In this document: piece by piece, positions 1 to 11,359 of the stretch | How positions within the stretch are numbered: the first letter of the stretch is position 1 | Layout of the letters: every line of letters starts with the position of its first letter | NCBI GenBank assembly: GCA_030248195.1 | Contig: JASAND010020992.1 | Span: 1 to 64,000 of the forward strand | Reading direction: 5' to 3' | Length of the DNA stretch: 64,000 bases | DNA from: Trissonchulus latispiculum | Taxonomy: Eukaryota > Nematoda > Enoplea > Enoplida > Ironidae | The notes under the pieces: model-generated | What the model was told of the DNA's origin: nothing | Database searches by the model: none | Seen by the model: the letters and a program-made list of their open reading frames with translations, nothing else | Position numbers and translations under genes: made by a program

Positions 1-856
1 AAAAGTGGTGGAGGTGGTACATGACTTTTTTCTTTCTCATTTAAAGAATCTTTCCTATGCCTGCTTCCCTTACAACAAAGACGTCTCTGAAACTATCAAC
101 ATGAGGATGGACCATATGTCTAAATGGACCTACCATCAGGCGATGTCGCGATTAAGCACAACAAGGGTGCTGACACAAAAACAGGATTAACAGTACTACC
201 TTGTGCTGCTTAACTGGACCAAAACAAAAATTCTAATGTGATGACGACATCCTATTCTGGCTACACCTGAAATAGACCGCCAGCTAATTATATAGGTAGG
301 TATGCAGGGTAGTAAACACTTTAAATCAAAATTATATATACGAACTTGCCTTGCACCGTTACGTATGCACGGTAGCAAAGAAAACAAAAATAGCTGGCGG
401 CGCTAAACAATTGCAGTAAACAAAGACTCCCTGGCAAAACAACTCTAAAAATTACCGTGCATTTAGTTCACGTTCATATAATATAGGTACGTACGTACGT
501 AAGAATACACTCAGGAGCCCGACACTGAGCGTTAGTTGTAAGCTAAAGATAATTGAACCAGGCTTCAATGAAACGGCCACGCAAAAGGCTCTGCACGGAC
601 TGGAAAATATCTATCCATACAAATTCATTATGTAATTACATAACATATATATACTCAACTGACGCAGACTAACTCATTGAATTTAACGCTTACAATACAG
701 GAACGCAGAGAGGCTAACAGAAATGTAGCTACCTACAGGGATCGCAATTATTATCCAGGTTTACAGAATGAAATTGCTGAAAGCCCTTGACGATCCTATA
801 AGCTAGTTACACCTTCTTATGTATTACACAATTACAGAATTCTCAACATTTACAAA
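1..856. other. No gene recognised
   Basis: AT-rich sequence with several short ORFs. None shows a known domain, a run of good codons or plausible splice partners. No repeat structure was noticed here. Confidence 0.5.
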
Positions 857-894
857 ATATTATAGGGGAGCGCGAGAGCGCTCCCCTATAATAT
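857..894. repeat. 17-bp perfect hairpin with GAGA loop
   Basis: The arm ATATTATAGGGGAGCGC (857-873) is followed by GAGA and then its exact reverse complement (878-894). As RNA the loop would be a GNRA tetraloop. A related hairpin on TATAGGGG, with a GTCGC stem, lies at about 26,024-26,066. The pair suggests a dispersed repeat rather than a gene regulatory element. Function unknown. Confidence 0.7.
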
Positions 895-1565
895 GGGTGT
901 AAAAGGCTCAGTGCGGCCCTTGGAGACCCGTTCGAGCTCCGTGCCAGCTAAATACTCAACGAAACTGGACAATTTTGGTATCGTTGGAATCTACACGACG
1001 AGTACTACAAGTCGCAAAAAAGTTTTGGTCAAAATTTCCAACTTTGAAAATTTTCGCTTCCGGGCAAGTTAGGTCCGTTTGTTTTTTTTCCCGTGTAAGT
1101 CACGCTTGGAAAAATGCAATTTTCTGTCGCAGTGTTAGAACGATCTGGGCATTTTCAGCAGGTGAAGTTTGGTTTTTCTGAACGTATATACCCCGAAAGT
1201 GAACCTTTTTGATATTTTTTCGCTGCCCGGCCCGGCCGGCCACCTGTACGGCCGGCCAAAAGTGGACTTGGCGCTAAAATGGCCAAAAATGGCCAATTTT
1301 TTGTCAAAGCTGCAGGACTCAGGGAAGACGCTAGAGAGACGTGGTTTGTTGCATAAGGATCTACGGAAGGGTTTATATGTCCTAACGAGGGCGATTTTTG
1401 ATATCTGGCCAGGATCGTTCTGGCGGCCGGCCCAAAGTTGGTCCGGCCAAATAGGCATTTTCGGAAAATTTCTAAGTCCCAACTCTACAGGAAATAGTCA
1501 AAAATAGGCCTAAATATGCTGTTTTGGGCCATATAGTGGGACGCATATAAGGGTTATCGGGGTCG
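895..1565. repeat. GGCC-rich dispersed repeat, no gene
   Basis: The segment has several GGCCGGCC and CGGCCGGCC motifs between 1,225 and 1,455. Short ORFs occur on both strands but look non-coding. Similar wording (TTTGGCCGGCC near 25,480) recurs inside the SNRPG intron, so this is probably a dispersed non-coding element. Confidence 0.4.
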
Positions 1566-1899
1566 CTGAAAACGATGAGCATAGTCGCAGCGCTGTGCGG
1601 TGCTGCTATCGTGCTGTACTGTTATGCAGCAACCATAGCACGCTGTCTGTAGACTTACTGTCAACGGCTAAACATATGAAACTTGGTGAAAAGTATGTCT
1701 GTAGTAAGGAGGAACTGTAGCTATGTTAGTTAGTGCACTCTGTAGCTTCCACCGTGCTGTATGTGCTGCCCCAAACACAGCACAGTCGATAACAAGTAAT
1801 TCATTCGTCACTGGTATTTGAAATTCGGCATACATATTGTTTAGGACATGACAAACTATTATAGATACGTTTTGTATACTTATTACGATGTTACTATGT

Positions 1900-2700
1900 G
1901 GTTGCGCTGTAGTGGAGTGCTGCAGAAGTACAGCACGGCCTGTAACTAACTACAGTTAAGTTGCAATCGCCCGAAATTTTGCACACAAGTGCGGCAGAGC
2001 ATTGCAAATCGTGCCGTATGAGTTTCCTTCACCGACAGTAAAGTTTGCATGTGGTTGCGCTGCAGTAGAGTGCTGCTGAAGTACAGCACGGCCTATAACT
2101 AACTATATATAACTTGCAATCGCCTGAAATTCTGCAGGCAACAGCGGAATAGCATTAGAAATTGTGCCGTGTAAGTCTCCTTCTTTGGCATTGACGTTTG
2201 CGTCTGGTTGCGTTGCAGTAGAGTGCTGCTGAAGTGCAGCACGGCCTATCACTAGCAAGAGACAAAGAGCAATCGCCTGAAACTTTGTATACAAGTACGG
2301 AAGACTATTGGAAATCGTGTTTTATGAGTTTCCTTCACCGACAGTAAAGTTTGCATGTGGTTGCGCTGCAGTAGAGTGCTGCTGAAGTACAGCACGGCCT
2401 ATAACTAACTACAGATAACTTGCAATCGCCTGAACTTCTGCAGGCAACAGCGGAATAGCATTAGAAATTGTGCCGTGTAAGTCTCCTTCTTTGGCATTGA
2501 CGTTTGCGTCTGGTTGCGTTGCAGTAGAGTGCTGCTGAAGACTGAAGTGCAGCACGGCCTATCACTAGCAAGAGACAAAGAGCAATCGCCTGAAACTTTG
2601 TATACAAGTACGGAAGAGCATTGCAAATCGTGTCTTATGAGTTTCCTTCACTGACAGTAAAGTTTGCATTTGGTTGCGCTGCAGTAGAGTGCTATATGCT
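1900..2700. repeat. Satellite array, ~153-bp monomers in a dimeric higher-order unit
   Basis: CAATCGCC marks monomer starts near 1,965, 2,116, 2,270, 2,423 and 2,584, giving a spacing of about 153 bp. Alternate monomers resemble each other more than neighbours do (type A 'TGAAATTCTGCAGG', type B 'TGAAACTTTGTATAC'), so the real unit is a dimer of about 307-312 bp. One dimer carries a small internal duplication near 2,540. Most monomers contain GTGCTGCTGAAG followed by CAGCAC, a short inverted repeat. ORFs at 2,103-2,626 only reflect the repeat. Confidence 0.8.
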
Positions 2701-2906
2701 ATATACAGTAACTAAAACTATTGCAGCCATGGGTACTGGATGTTGGATTTCTGTCAAAATAGAGAAAAAGGAAGAAATTGGAACTTTTCAAGCTTCTTTG
2801 TTCTGTACTTTCGGTTAACGATTAATGATTGGCGGAATTTTTAAAGTTTCTTTCACACAGCTTTAACGTTTTTGCTTTTTACTGAGAACCTTAAAAATGA
2901 AATAGG

Positions 2907-3609
2907 ACAAGAATAAAAATGCTCCGGTGGAGCATGAAAAATGCAATATGGGTGACATTAGGTTGTAAATGGACAGAGGACTAGGTTTTAAAACGTTAAT
3001 ATGGGAGGGGCAGGTTGTAAATGCCAGGAGGACTAGGTTAAAAGCGCACTAATATGGACCAGCTTCGCTGAACAACCCATATTCGCGGTCACTCATGCTC
3101 CACTCCACATGGCATACGAGTAAGATCCTGCATTCTTCAACTTTCAAAGCAAGCGGGACGATTTTGAAATATTAAAGCTTAGTCCAAAAACAATGCAGTT
3201 CTGGTAGAAAGGTGTTCAAAGTGTTTTTTCTGCAGTGTCAGCGCAGAATCTTGTATTAAGTTGATGCGAAAAGCAGTTGACATTATGTACGTGTATTATT
3301 AAGTTGTATAATAAAGGAGCACGACCACATATAGTTGCAGGCCGTGCTGACATATCGTACAATTTTTCGAAGAACTGCCAATATCAACAGCAAGCAGCAG
3401 CCGATAGAAACTCTGGACAGTTTTCGCGAATATGGGTTGTTCAGCGAAGCTGGTCCATATTAGTGCGCTTTTAACCTAGTCCTCCTGGCATTTACAACCT
3501 GCCCCTCCCATATTAACGTTTTAAAACCTAGTCCTCTGTCCATTTACAACCTATGTAATGTCACCCATATTGCATTTTTCATGCTCCACCGGAGCATTTT
3601 TATTCTTGT
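2907..3609. mobile_element. Foldback (long terminal inverted repeat) element, copy 1
   Basis: Left arm 2,907-3,087 and right arm 3,425-3,609 are near-perfect reverse complements (about 180 bp). The ends read ACAAGAATAAAAATGCTCC and its complement. Just inside each end, ATGCTCCGGTGGAGCAT is itself a small palindrome. The 337-bp centre has no coding potential. The element at 22,736-23,504 shares the same terminal 20 or so bases. No clear TSD is visible, so the mobilising enzyme cannot be named. Confidence 0.8.
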
Positions 3610-3803
3610 ATATATATAATTGCGAAAGCCGAAAAACCGAATCTGGCTATATTCGATTCGAAAGATTAGAAATTCCGGTTTATGTCATATTGACCAATTT
3701 CATTTTAAAAATACTTACACAGAGATCAGAATGTTTGTTGAATTTTAGTTAGCAAGCAACCTACACATATCACTAAAATATTACGTAACGGGATCACACA
3801 TTT

Positions 3804-4202
3804 CTGGGCTTATTCTAGTGGGGGGGGGCCGGGCTTATTCTAGTGGGGGGGGGGGTGGGGGCCCCCCCCCCATAAACACCCTTCCCCCCCCAAAAATCGT
3901 TCCCCCCCCCAGACCCAAAAGGGGCAAAGTTGGGGCCCTTTTTGCGAAAATGAAAAGTAGTAAGAAATTTTCCGGCTTCGCCGGAGATTTTTACTCAATT
4001 TTTGCCCTTTTCAACACTAAATCTGCTTATTTTTGCTATGAAAATCAACTTTTATAGTATATGCCAGAAAAATACCGCTATTTTTATTCTATTTTTTGAA
4101 AAATTTTGGCCCCCCCCCAAAACTTCCTTGCCCCCCCGACCGTTGGGGGCCCCCCCCAAGAAGCCCCCCCCCCCCAAGAAAAAATCCCTAGAATAAGCCC
4201 AG
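3804..4202. mobile_element. MITE with CTGGGCTTATTCTAG termini, copy 1
   Basis: A 15-bp terminal inverted repeat (TIR), CTGGGCTTATTCTAG, opens at 3,804, and its complement closes at 4,202. CATTT flanks both sides (3,799-3,803 and 4,203-4,207), consistent with a 5-bp TSD. The interior is long G-runs and C-runs plus a hairpin at 3,971-3,985. A second copy lies at 37,138-37,512. No transposase ORF. The superfamily is not assignable from this alone. Confidence 0.85.
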
Positions 4203-4382
4203 CATTTAATAGCAGGGTTTCCGGAATCTGATACCAAACGGATTTCAAAGCTGAAAGAAACTGATCTCAAAAACCAGCAACACTGACCTATGAAGGAAAC
4301 CAATTTAGTCACCTCACCACCTACTCAAGATTCTGCTAAATTTCGTACATTTGTCGGGTCTTGACTCGATTACCCCCTACCG

Positions 4383-4911
4383 CTCAAAATCCTTAAAACT
4401 TGACCGATTGGGCTAAAATTTGGTATACAGTATATATGTGTACGCACGTTTTCGACCGAGTTAAAATATAGCCAAATTTTTTGATTTCGCGAAATTAGTT
4501 TTTCGATTCGCAAGGGGGGACCTAAGGGAACCCAAAATATTTTTCTCTTCGATTTTCCTGAAAAGTTGAGGGTCGCAGAGCAAGAATCTGAAGTCTGTTT
4601 TTCAATTTAGCTCTTCGCTAGCTCAGCATAAGTTTGCTTAACCTTACAACTTTAGCTAATACCGAGCTAACGAAACGTTGAATCGAAAAACTAACTTAAG
4701 ATTCGTGTTCTGAGGCCCTGCAAACCCCTGTACACAACTTTTTAGAAAAATCGAAGACAAAATATTATCGGGTTCCCTTGCTCCCCCCTTGGGAATCGAA
4801 AAAGTCAAACTCTGCGAAATCAAAAAATTTTGCTATATTTGAACTCAACCTGGTCGAAAACATACCCACACCACATTTTAGTTCATTCGGTCAAGTTTTA
4901 TAGAATTTGAG
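4383..4911. mobile_element. Imperfect foldback element
   Basis: Sequence starting CTCAAAATCCTTAAAACTTGA at 4,383 is matched in inverted orientation at 4,891-4,911. The similarity continues inward through about 180 bp on each side, including a repeated TCGATT/AATCGA motif and GGGTTCCCTT. A diverged relative forms the inverted repeat at 13,517-13,788. There is no coding content. Confidence 0.65.
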
Positions 4912-4936
4912 TGGTGGTGGTGGTGGTGGTGGTGGT
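4911..4936. repeat. (GTG)n microsatellite
   Basis: Uninterrupted GTG/GGT triplets. The array abuts the foldback element on its left and a 76-bp mini-MITE on its right. Confidence 0.9.
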
Positions 4937-4939
4937 CAG

Positions 4940-5015
4940 ACATGTGCAGGAGGGGAAGTTATGGGGGGGGGGAGTGAGCTCCAGGTCTGGGGGGGTGAGC
5001 CTCCCCAGCACATGT
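4940..5015. mobile_element. Very short MITE with ACATGTGC ends
   Basis: ACATGTGCAGGAGGGGAAGTT opens the unit and CAGCACATGT closes it, 76 bp in all. The interior is GGGGGG tracts around GAGCTCCAGGTCTGG. The copy at 14,016-14,152 is in inverse orientation with the same end motifs, which shows that this is a family. Confidence 0.6.
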
Positions 5016-5370
5016 ATGGTGGTGGTGGGGTATAATTCGAGACCCCATTTGTCAATAGAGTTCAATATCAGGTTGATGCGTATATATCTAACGGGAATGA
5101 GAAGACTTAAAGAAGCCAAAAAATTAAATAAACAGCAACAGCCTCAACCCAAGGGACTAAGAGTTTAGCAAAAAACAGACCTAGTGCCAAAACATTGCAA
5201 ACATTTTGCAAACAAACATTCACGTCAAAGATTAAGAAAATCCATTGGCATGCTACAAAAACAAATATCTGAGGCAAAAGTTTGAATGAAAAGCACAGCG
5301 GGAACGCTAATGAAAAAGTAATAGAAGTGTCAAGGTTACGTTTACGCAACCAAAGCCAGATTGCAAACGC

Positions 5371-5430
5371 AATTTGCATCTGCAAACGCAATTTGCATCT
5401 GCAAACGCCGGCAATCTGCAAATGCAAAAT
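5371..5430. repeat. 19-bp tandem repeat containing octamer ATTTGCAT
   Basis: GCAAACGCAATTTGCATCT occurs twice in tandem, followed by two degenerate copies. Each full copy contains ATTTGCAT, the classical POU (octamer) recognition sequence. No gene start was recognised nearby, so a regulatory role is speculation. The minus-strand ORF across it is repetitive and not credible. Confidence 0.6.
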
Positions 5431-6709
5431 CTATTGCTGTTGAAGTATTTCGACTTCTGCAAACGTCTTCAATTATTTATTTATCTTTGAGTCAGCTAAC
5501 CTCCAAGACAGCCACAGTCATGCCAGCTTAAAAACTGACGAAAGAATACTTGAAAATGGCATAAAAACAATATATACAGGCTAATTCTGGAAATTTCCAG
5601 TATAGTTTCGTAAAAGATGTTGTGAACTAAATAAACACACGGAAGACAAAAGCAATCAACAAAAGTTTTCAAAACAAAACAAATTGCAACAAAGTGACCG
5701 CTATACCCTAAGGTGATGACGGCATTGACGTCAAAACCTTAGCAAAAGGTTAAAATGGTTAAAATGGATATCGTTAACACATTATAAATTACCTCAGTTT
5801 GTTATTAACTCGACCTAGGCTTAGACGTTGAAATTAACCTCAAATAGCCTAAGGTAACCTTGGTTGCCTAATAAATGTATGGTCAGAAATCTAGTGCAAG
5901 CTTGTTACACAGGCCGCTATAAGTCTGCATTCATTTGGTTAACCATTTTGAATTTTCACAACTTTTCAAATTAAAATTAGCAATGGCACTTTTTGAGAAA
6001 CCTGAATTTAAATTTGATAAATTTCTGCAATTCTTTGCCTAAAATTGAACACGTTTGAAGGAAAAAATGAATGGAAAAGTCTAGCAAGCTGCTTACTTGC
6101 TTGAAAGGAAGTTAGCTACGACAATCCCAAACAATTATTAAACAATTTTTTAAAAATAAAGGATATTTCTAAGTAAGAGGGCCAACAAGTTCCCACCAAC
6201 TTTCATTTGAATTAACAAATGCTACGACCGCGCACTGAATAAAACTTTCCGAAATAGCTTATTTTAGAGTTTTAAAATTATAGTTTGCAAGATAATATAC
6301 TACTCCCAAGCATGAACGCTTCTCAGCCAGATAATTACATAATTCGAAAGGTTTCAAACAGATCCAGATTTTGTTTTTGGAAAGCAACGCTCTATCAATT
6401 CTAAGTCGTGACTTTGAACAAATATATACTCTTATTCAGACGTTTAAAAGAGATATATATATATATATATATACGTACGTAGTTTTTAATTCAAATTATT
6501 GCACCATATGTTTTAACGAATCAATCTATCAATCAATCTAAACCCGGGCAGCCTAAAAACTTTACCCTATGCGCGCGCTCAGGAACATTTTGGCCTCTCG
6601 CAAAAGATATGGAAGCTGTGCGATAAAACTTCGCCAATAATATCAACGGTTTGAAGAGCACTTTTTCGCGCAAGAATAAGTCTATTGTTCTGAATCTACT
6701 AAACTAACT
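5431..6709. other. No gene recognised
   Basis: AT-rich sequence with an (AT)n tract near 6,453-6,473. No ORF, domain or repeat of note. Confidence 0.5.
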
Positions 6710-9700
6710 AAAGTCTGACCAAAAATTCTTGGAACCGAACTGTGGGCGCTTGTCCTGAGTTAACCTTTAAAGTTAGTCTATATAAAGCATATATTTCTAG
6801 AAACCGCATGAGGAGGAGAATCCGGCAAAACCATCATATCCGGTCTATATCCGGTTACCGGATGACAAATCGATAAAAACGCTTCAGATTCGGAAAGATA
6901 ATTATAATTAATTCATACTCCTGCATATTGGTCCTTGGCCCAAGACATCTCCGAAAATCCGGTCTATGTCCGGTAACCGGATGTCTAGGTCACAAAAACT
7001 GCTCATCTGCGGGGCAGTATAAAAAGCGGACGCGGAAACGTCTTAAGACGCGGGGTATAAAACGCGGACGCGGAAGCGGACGCGGGGTATAAAAAGCGGA
7101 CGCGGACGTAAGGAAAACGCGGACGTGTATGCGGACGTGCGGTATAAAACGCGGACGCGGACGCAAGGTATAAAACGCAGACGCGGAAGTGAAGTATAAA
7201 ACGCGGACCCAAAACGGACGCTAATATAATCTGCTTGCAGCATAAAGTAATCAGGTTTCATAAATGAGTTTTACACAAAGAAGCACGTTTAATAGAACTT
7301 TTGCCCTAAAACGTTTGGACGACGTCATAAAATCGCTGCAATAATTTACAATCATGAGAAAAATATTTCACTCTCACTTTCACTCAGGTTTCACATACTC
7401 TGGGGTTACCCTGAAGTTTTTGGGGTTAGGCTAACCTTAAAAACTATAAAATATGAAACTGCGAGCGAAATGTAAAAACTACGAACGAAATTTTGTAGAA
7501 ATTACAAGACGCAATCTTTTCTACATCTACGACTTGTACAAAACCTTTGTTCTATATATCATCTACAAAAAAGATTCCCCCAGTTTCTGCGAGAAATTGC
7601 AAGGAAGTTTTTCCGCATTGATTTAAACTAGTTGAAAGAATTAAAATTAACTCAATCCTTTTTGTACAAGGGTAGAAGACTTAACCAGAATATTTCAGTT
7701 AACTTAACTAAAGTCTGACCAAAAATTCTTGGAACCGAACTGTGGGCGCTTGTCCTGAGTTAACCTTTAAAGTTAGTCTATATAAAGCATATATTTCTAG
7801 AAACCGCATGAGGAGGAGAATCCGGCAAAACCATCATATCCGGTCTATATCCGGTTACCGGATGACAAATCGATAAAAACGCTTCAGATTCGGAAAGATA
7901 ATTATAATTAATTCATACTCCTGCATATTGGTCCTTGGCCCAAGACATCTCCGAAAATCCGGTCACATCCGGTCTATGTCCGGTAACCGGATGTCTAGGT
8001 CACAAAACTGCTCATCTGCGGGGCAGTATAAAAAGCGGACGCGGAAACGTCTTAAGACGCGGGGTATAAAACGCGGACGCGGAAGCGGACGCGGGGTATA
8101 AAAAGCGGACGCGGACGTAAGGAAAACGCGGACGTGTATGCGGACGTGCGGTATAAAACGCGGACGCGAACGCGGGGTATAATTTGCGGACGCGGACGCA
8201 AGGTATAAAACGCAGACGCGGAAGTGAAGTATAAAACGCGGACCCAAAACGGACGCTAATATAATCTGCTTGCAGCATAAAGTAATCAGGTTTCATAAAT
8301 GAGTTTTACACAAAGAAGCACGTTTAATAGAACTTTTGCCCTAAAACGTTTGGACGACGTCATAAAATCGCTGCAATAATTTACAATCATGAGAAAAATA
8401 TTTCACTCTCACTTTCACTCAGGTTTCACATACTCTGGGGTTACCCTGAAGTTTTTGGGGTTAGGCTAACCTTAAAAACTATAAAATATGAAACTGCGAG
8501 CGAAATGTAAAAACTACGAACGAAATTTTGTAGAAATTACAAGACGCAATCTTTTCTACATCTACGACTTGTACAAAACCTTTGTTCTATATATCATCTA
8601 CAAAAAAGATTCCCCCAGTTTCTGCGAGAAATTGCAAGGAAGTTTTTCCGCATTGATTTAAACTAGTTGAAAGAATTAAAATTAACTCAATCCTTTTTGT
8701 ACAAGGGTAGAAGACTTAACCAGAATATTTCAGTTAACTTAACTAAAGTCTGACCAAAAATTCTTGGAACCGAACTGTGGGCGCTTGTCCTGAGTTAACC
8801 TTTAAAGTTAGTCTATATAAAGCATATATTTCTAGAAACCGCATGAGGAGGAGAATCCGGCAAAACCATCATATCCGGTCTATATCCGGTTACCGGATGA
8901 CAAATCGATAAAAACGCTTCAGATTCGGAAAGATAATTATAATTAATTCATACTCCTGCATATTGGTCCTTGGCCCAAGACATCTCCGAAAATCCGGTCA
9001 CATCCGGTCTATGTCCGGTAACCGGATGTCTAGGTCACAAAAACTGCTCATCTGCGGGGCAGTATAAAAAGCGGACGCGGAAACGTCTTAAGACGCGGGG
9101 TATAAAACGCGGACGCGGAAGCGGACGCGGGGTATAAAAAGCGGACGCGGACGTAAGGAAAACGCGGACGTGTATGCGGACGTGCGGTATAAAACGCGGA
9201 CGCGAACGCGGGGTATAATTTGCGGACGCGGACGCAAGGTATAAAACGCAGACGCGGAAGTGAAGTATAAAACGCGGACCCAAAACGGACGCTAATATAA
9301 TCTGCTTGCAGCATAAAGTAATCAGGTTTCATAAATGAGTTTTACACAAAGAAGCACGTTTAATAGAACTTTTGCCCTAAAACGTTTGGACGACGTCATA
9401 AAATCGCTGCAATAATTTACAATCATGAGAAAAATATTTCACTCTCACTTTCACTCAGGTTTCACATACTCTGGGGTTACCCTGAAGTTTTTGGGGTTAG
9501 GCTAACCTTAAAAACTATAAAATATGAAACTGCGAGCGAAATGTAAAAACTACGAACGAAATTTTGTAGAAATTACAAGACGCAATCTTTTCTACATCTA
9601 CGACTTGTACAAAACCTTTGTTCTATATATCATCTACAAAAAAGATTCCCCCAGTTTCTGCGAGAAATTGCAAGGAAGTTTTTCCGCATTGATTTAAACT

Positions 9701-9778
9701 AGTTGAAAGAATTAAAATTAACTCAATCCTTTTTGTACAAGGGTAGAAGACTTAACCAGAATATTTCAGTTAACTTAA
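6710..9778. repeat. Three ~1.0-kb tandem units
   Basis: Each unit begins AAAGTCTGACCAAAAATTC, at 6,710, 7,710 and 8,745. A fourth start at 9,781 leads into a palindromic element. Unit 1 is about 35 bp shorter because it lacks a CACATCCGGT insertion and one minisatellite monomer. Units 2 and 3 are almost identical to each other. The first ~300 bp of every unit, rich in ATCCGGT/ACCGGAT motifs, equals the terminal 300 bp of the palindromic element at 9,779-11,359. The array is therefore built from transposon ends plus a TATAAAA minisatellite plus ~500 bp of unique sequence. Confidence 0.85.
8024..8266. repeat. Minisatellite of GCGGACGCGG + TATAAAA monomers
   Basis: About seven monomers of 20-35 bp, each pairing GCGGACG-type GC blocks with a TATAAAA (once TATAATTT) box. 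The same block recurs at about 7,014-7,228 and 9,058-9,301 in the other tandem units. Frequent arginine/tyrosine ORFs on the minus strand are an artefact of the monomer. The regular alternation of TATA box and GC box resembles core-promoter spacing, but no downstream gene is seen. Confidence 0.75.
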
Positions 9779-11359
9779 CTAAAGTCTGACCAAAAATTCT
9801 TGGAACCGAACTGTGAGCGCTTGTCCTGAGTTAACCTTTGAAGTTAGCCTGTATAAAGTATATATTTTTAGAAACCTCAGGAGGAGGAGAATCCGGCAAA
9901 ACCATCATATCCGGTCTATATCCGGTTACCGGATGCTAAATCGATAAAAACGCTTAAGATTCGGAAAGACAATGCTAATTCATTCATACTCTAGCACATT
10001 GGTCCTCGGCCCAAGACATCTCCGAAAATCCGGTCACATCCGGTCTATGTCCGGTAACCGGATGTCTAGGTCACAAAAACTGTACAGCAAGATGGGTAGG
10101 TCGTAGAGTTTCGCTGATTGAATGTTTAGATTCAGCGGGTCGACATTAGTCTATATACGAAGTTTTGTCCAATTTGGACCAAAATTGCGTGATTTATGGT
10201 CGTATCCGGTGCGAAAAAAACCGGAAAAATCTGTTTTTCCGGTCTGGTGCTCGGAATCGCGGGTAAAAAATGTTAGTTTTTGGCAAAATGAATATTTGGG
10301 AGGCTACTTTCATTTTACCGGTGTCAAAGTAATCGAATATCCGGTCGATTTCCGGTTCTGAGCTTTGAAATTTGAGATTTCATGGGCTATTATCTCAGTA
10401 TCCGGTTGGTCCGGAAGTCAAATTATTTCATTAAAACGACATTTTGTCTATCCCTAACAAGAATCAACCTCAAATTACTTCATATCTGCTGTAATTCTTG
10501 AATAATAGCGTTTTAAAAATGGTTCAAAAATAAGTTATATTGCGTGCGACAAAGCTAAGCGTATGGGATCAAATCGCATATCCGGTTTAACAATTACACA
10601 AAACAAGCAAAATCAGCACGTTTTATAACGCTATCATTCAAAAATTACAGCAGAAAGGAAGTAATTTGAGGTTTATGCTTGTTAGGGATAGACAAAATGT
10701 CGTTTTAATGAAATAATTTGACTTCCGGACCAACCGGATACTGAGATAATAGCCCATGAAATCTCAAATTTCAAAGCTCAGAACCGGAAATCGACCGGAT
10801 ATTCGATTACTTTGACACCGGTAAAATGAAAGTAGCCTCCCAAATATTCATTGTGCCAAAAACTAACATTTTTATCCGCGATTCCGAGCACCAGACCGGA
10901 AAAACCGATTTTTCCGGTTTTTTTCGCACCGGATACGACCATAAATCACGCAATTTTGGTCCAAATTGGACAAAACTTCGTATATAGACTAATTTCGACC
11001 CGCTGAATCTAAAAATTCAATCAGCAAAACTGTACGACCTACCCATCTTGCTGTACAGTTTTTGTGACCTAGACATCCGGTTACCGGACATAGACCGGAT
11101 GTGACCGGATTTTCGGAGATGTCTTGGGCCAAGGACCAATATGCTGGAGTATGAATTAATTATAATTATCTTTCCGAATCTAAAGCGTTTTTATCGATTT
11201 GTCATCCGGTAACCGGATATAGACCGGATATGATGGTTTTACCGGATTCTCCTCCTCATGAGGTTTCTAGAAATATATGCTTTATATAGACTAACTTTAA
11301 AGGTTAACTCAGGACAAGCGCCCACAGTTCGGTTCCAAGAATTTTTGGTCAGACTTTAG
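9779..11359. mobile_element. Palindromic DNA-transposon derivative (arms ~740 bp)
   Basis: Left arm 9,779-10,518 and right arm 10,620-11,359 are reverse complements apart from scattered differences. The ends are CTAAAGTCTGACC and GGTCAGACTTTAG. Both arms carry many ATCCGGT, CCGGTTACCGG and similar motifs, the usual appearance of subterminal transposase-binding sites. The small ORF at 10,122-10,361 lies in an arm and has no recognised domain. No TSD could be read. Confidence 0.8.

Noticed and set aside
900..950. tRNA gene or SINE head (GGCTCAGTGCGG then GTTCGAGCTCC)
   Set aside because: The A-box-like and B-box-like strings are only about 11 nt apart and no cloverleaf can be drawn. At most a decayed remnant.
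1964..2700. CRISPR-like array from regularly spaced repeats
   Set aside because: Units are about 153 bp of continuous similarity with no unique spacers. It is a satellite in a eukaryotic genome.
7003..9332. Arg/Tyr/Pro-rich minus-strand ORFs repeated three times
   Set aside because: They are translations of the GCGGACG/TATAAAA minisatellite and tandem units. Identity across copies follows the DNA repeat, not protein constraint.
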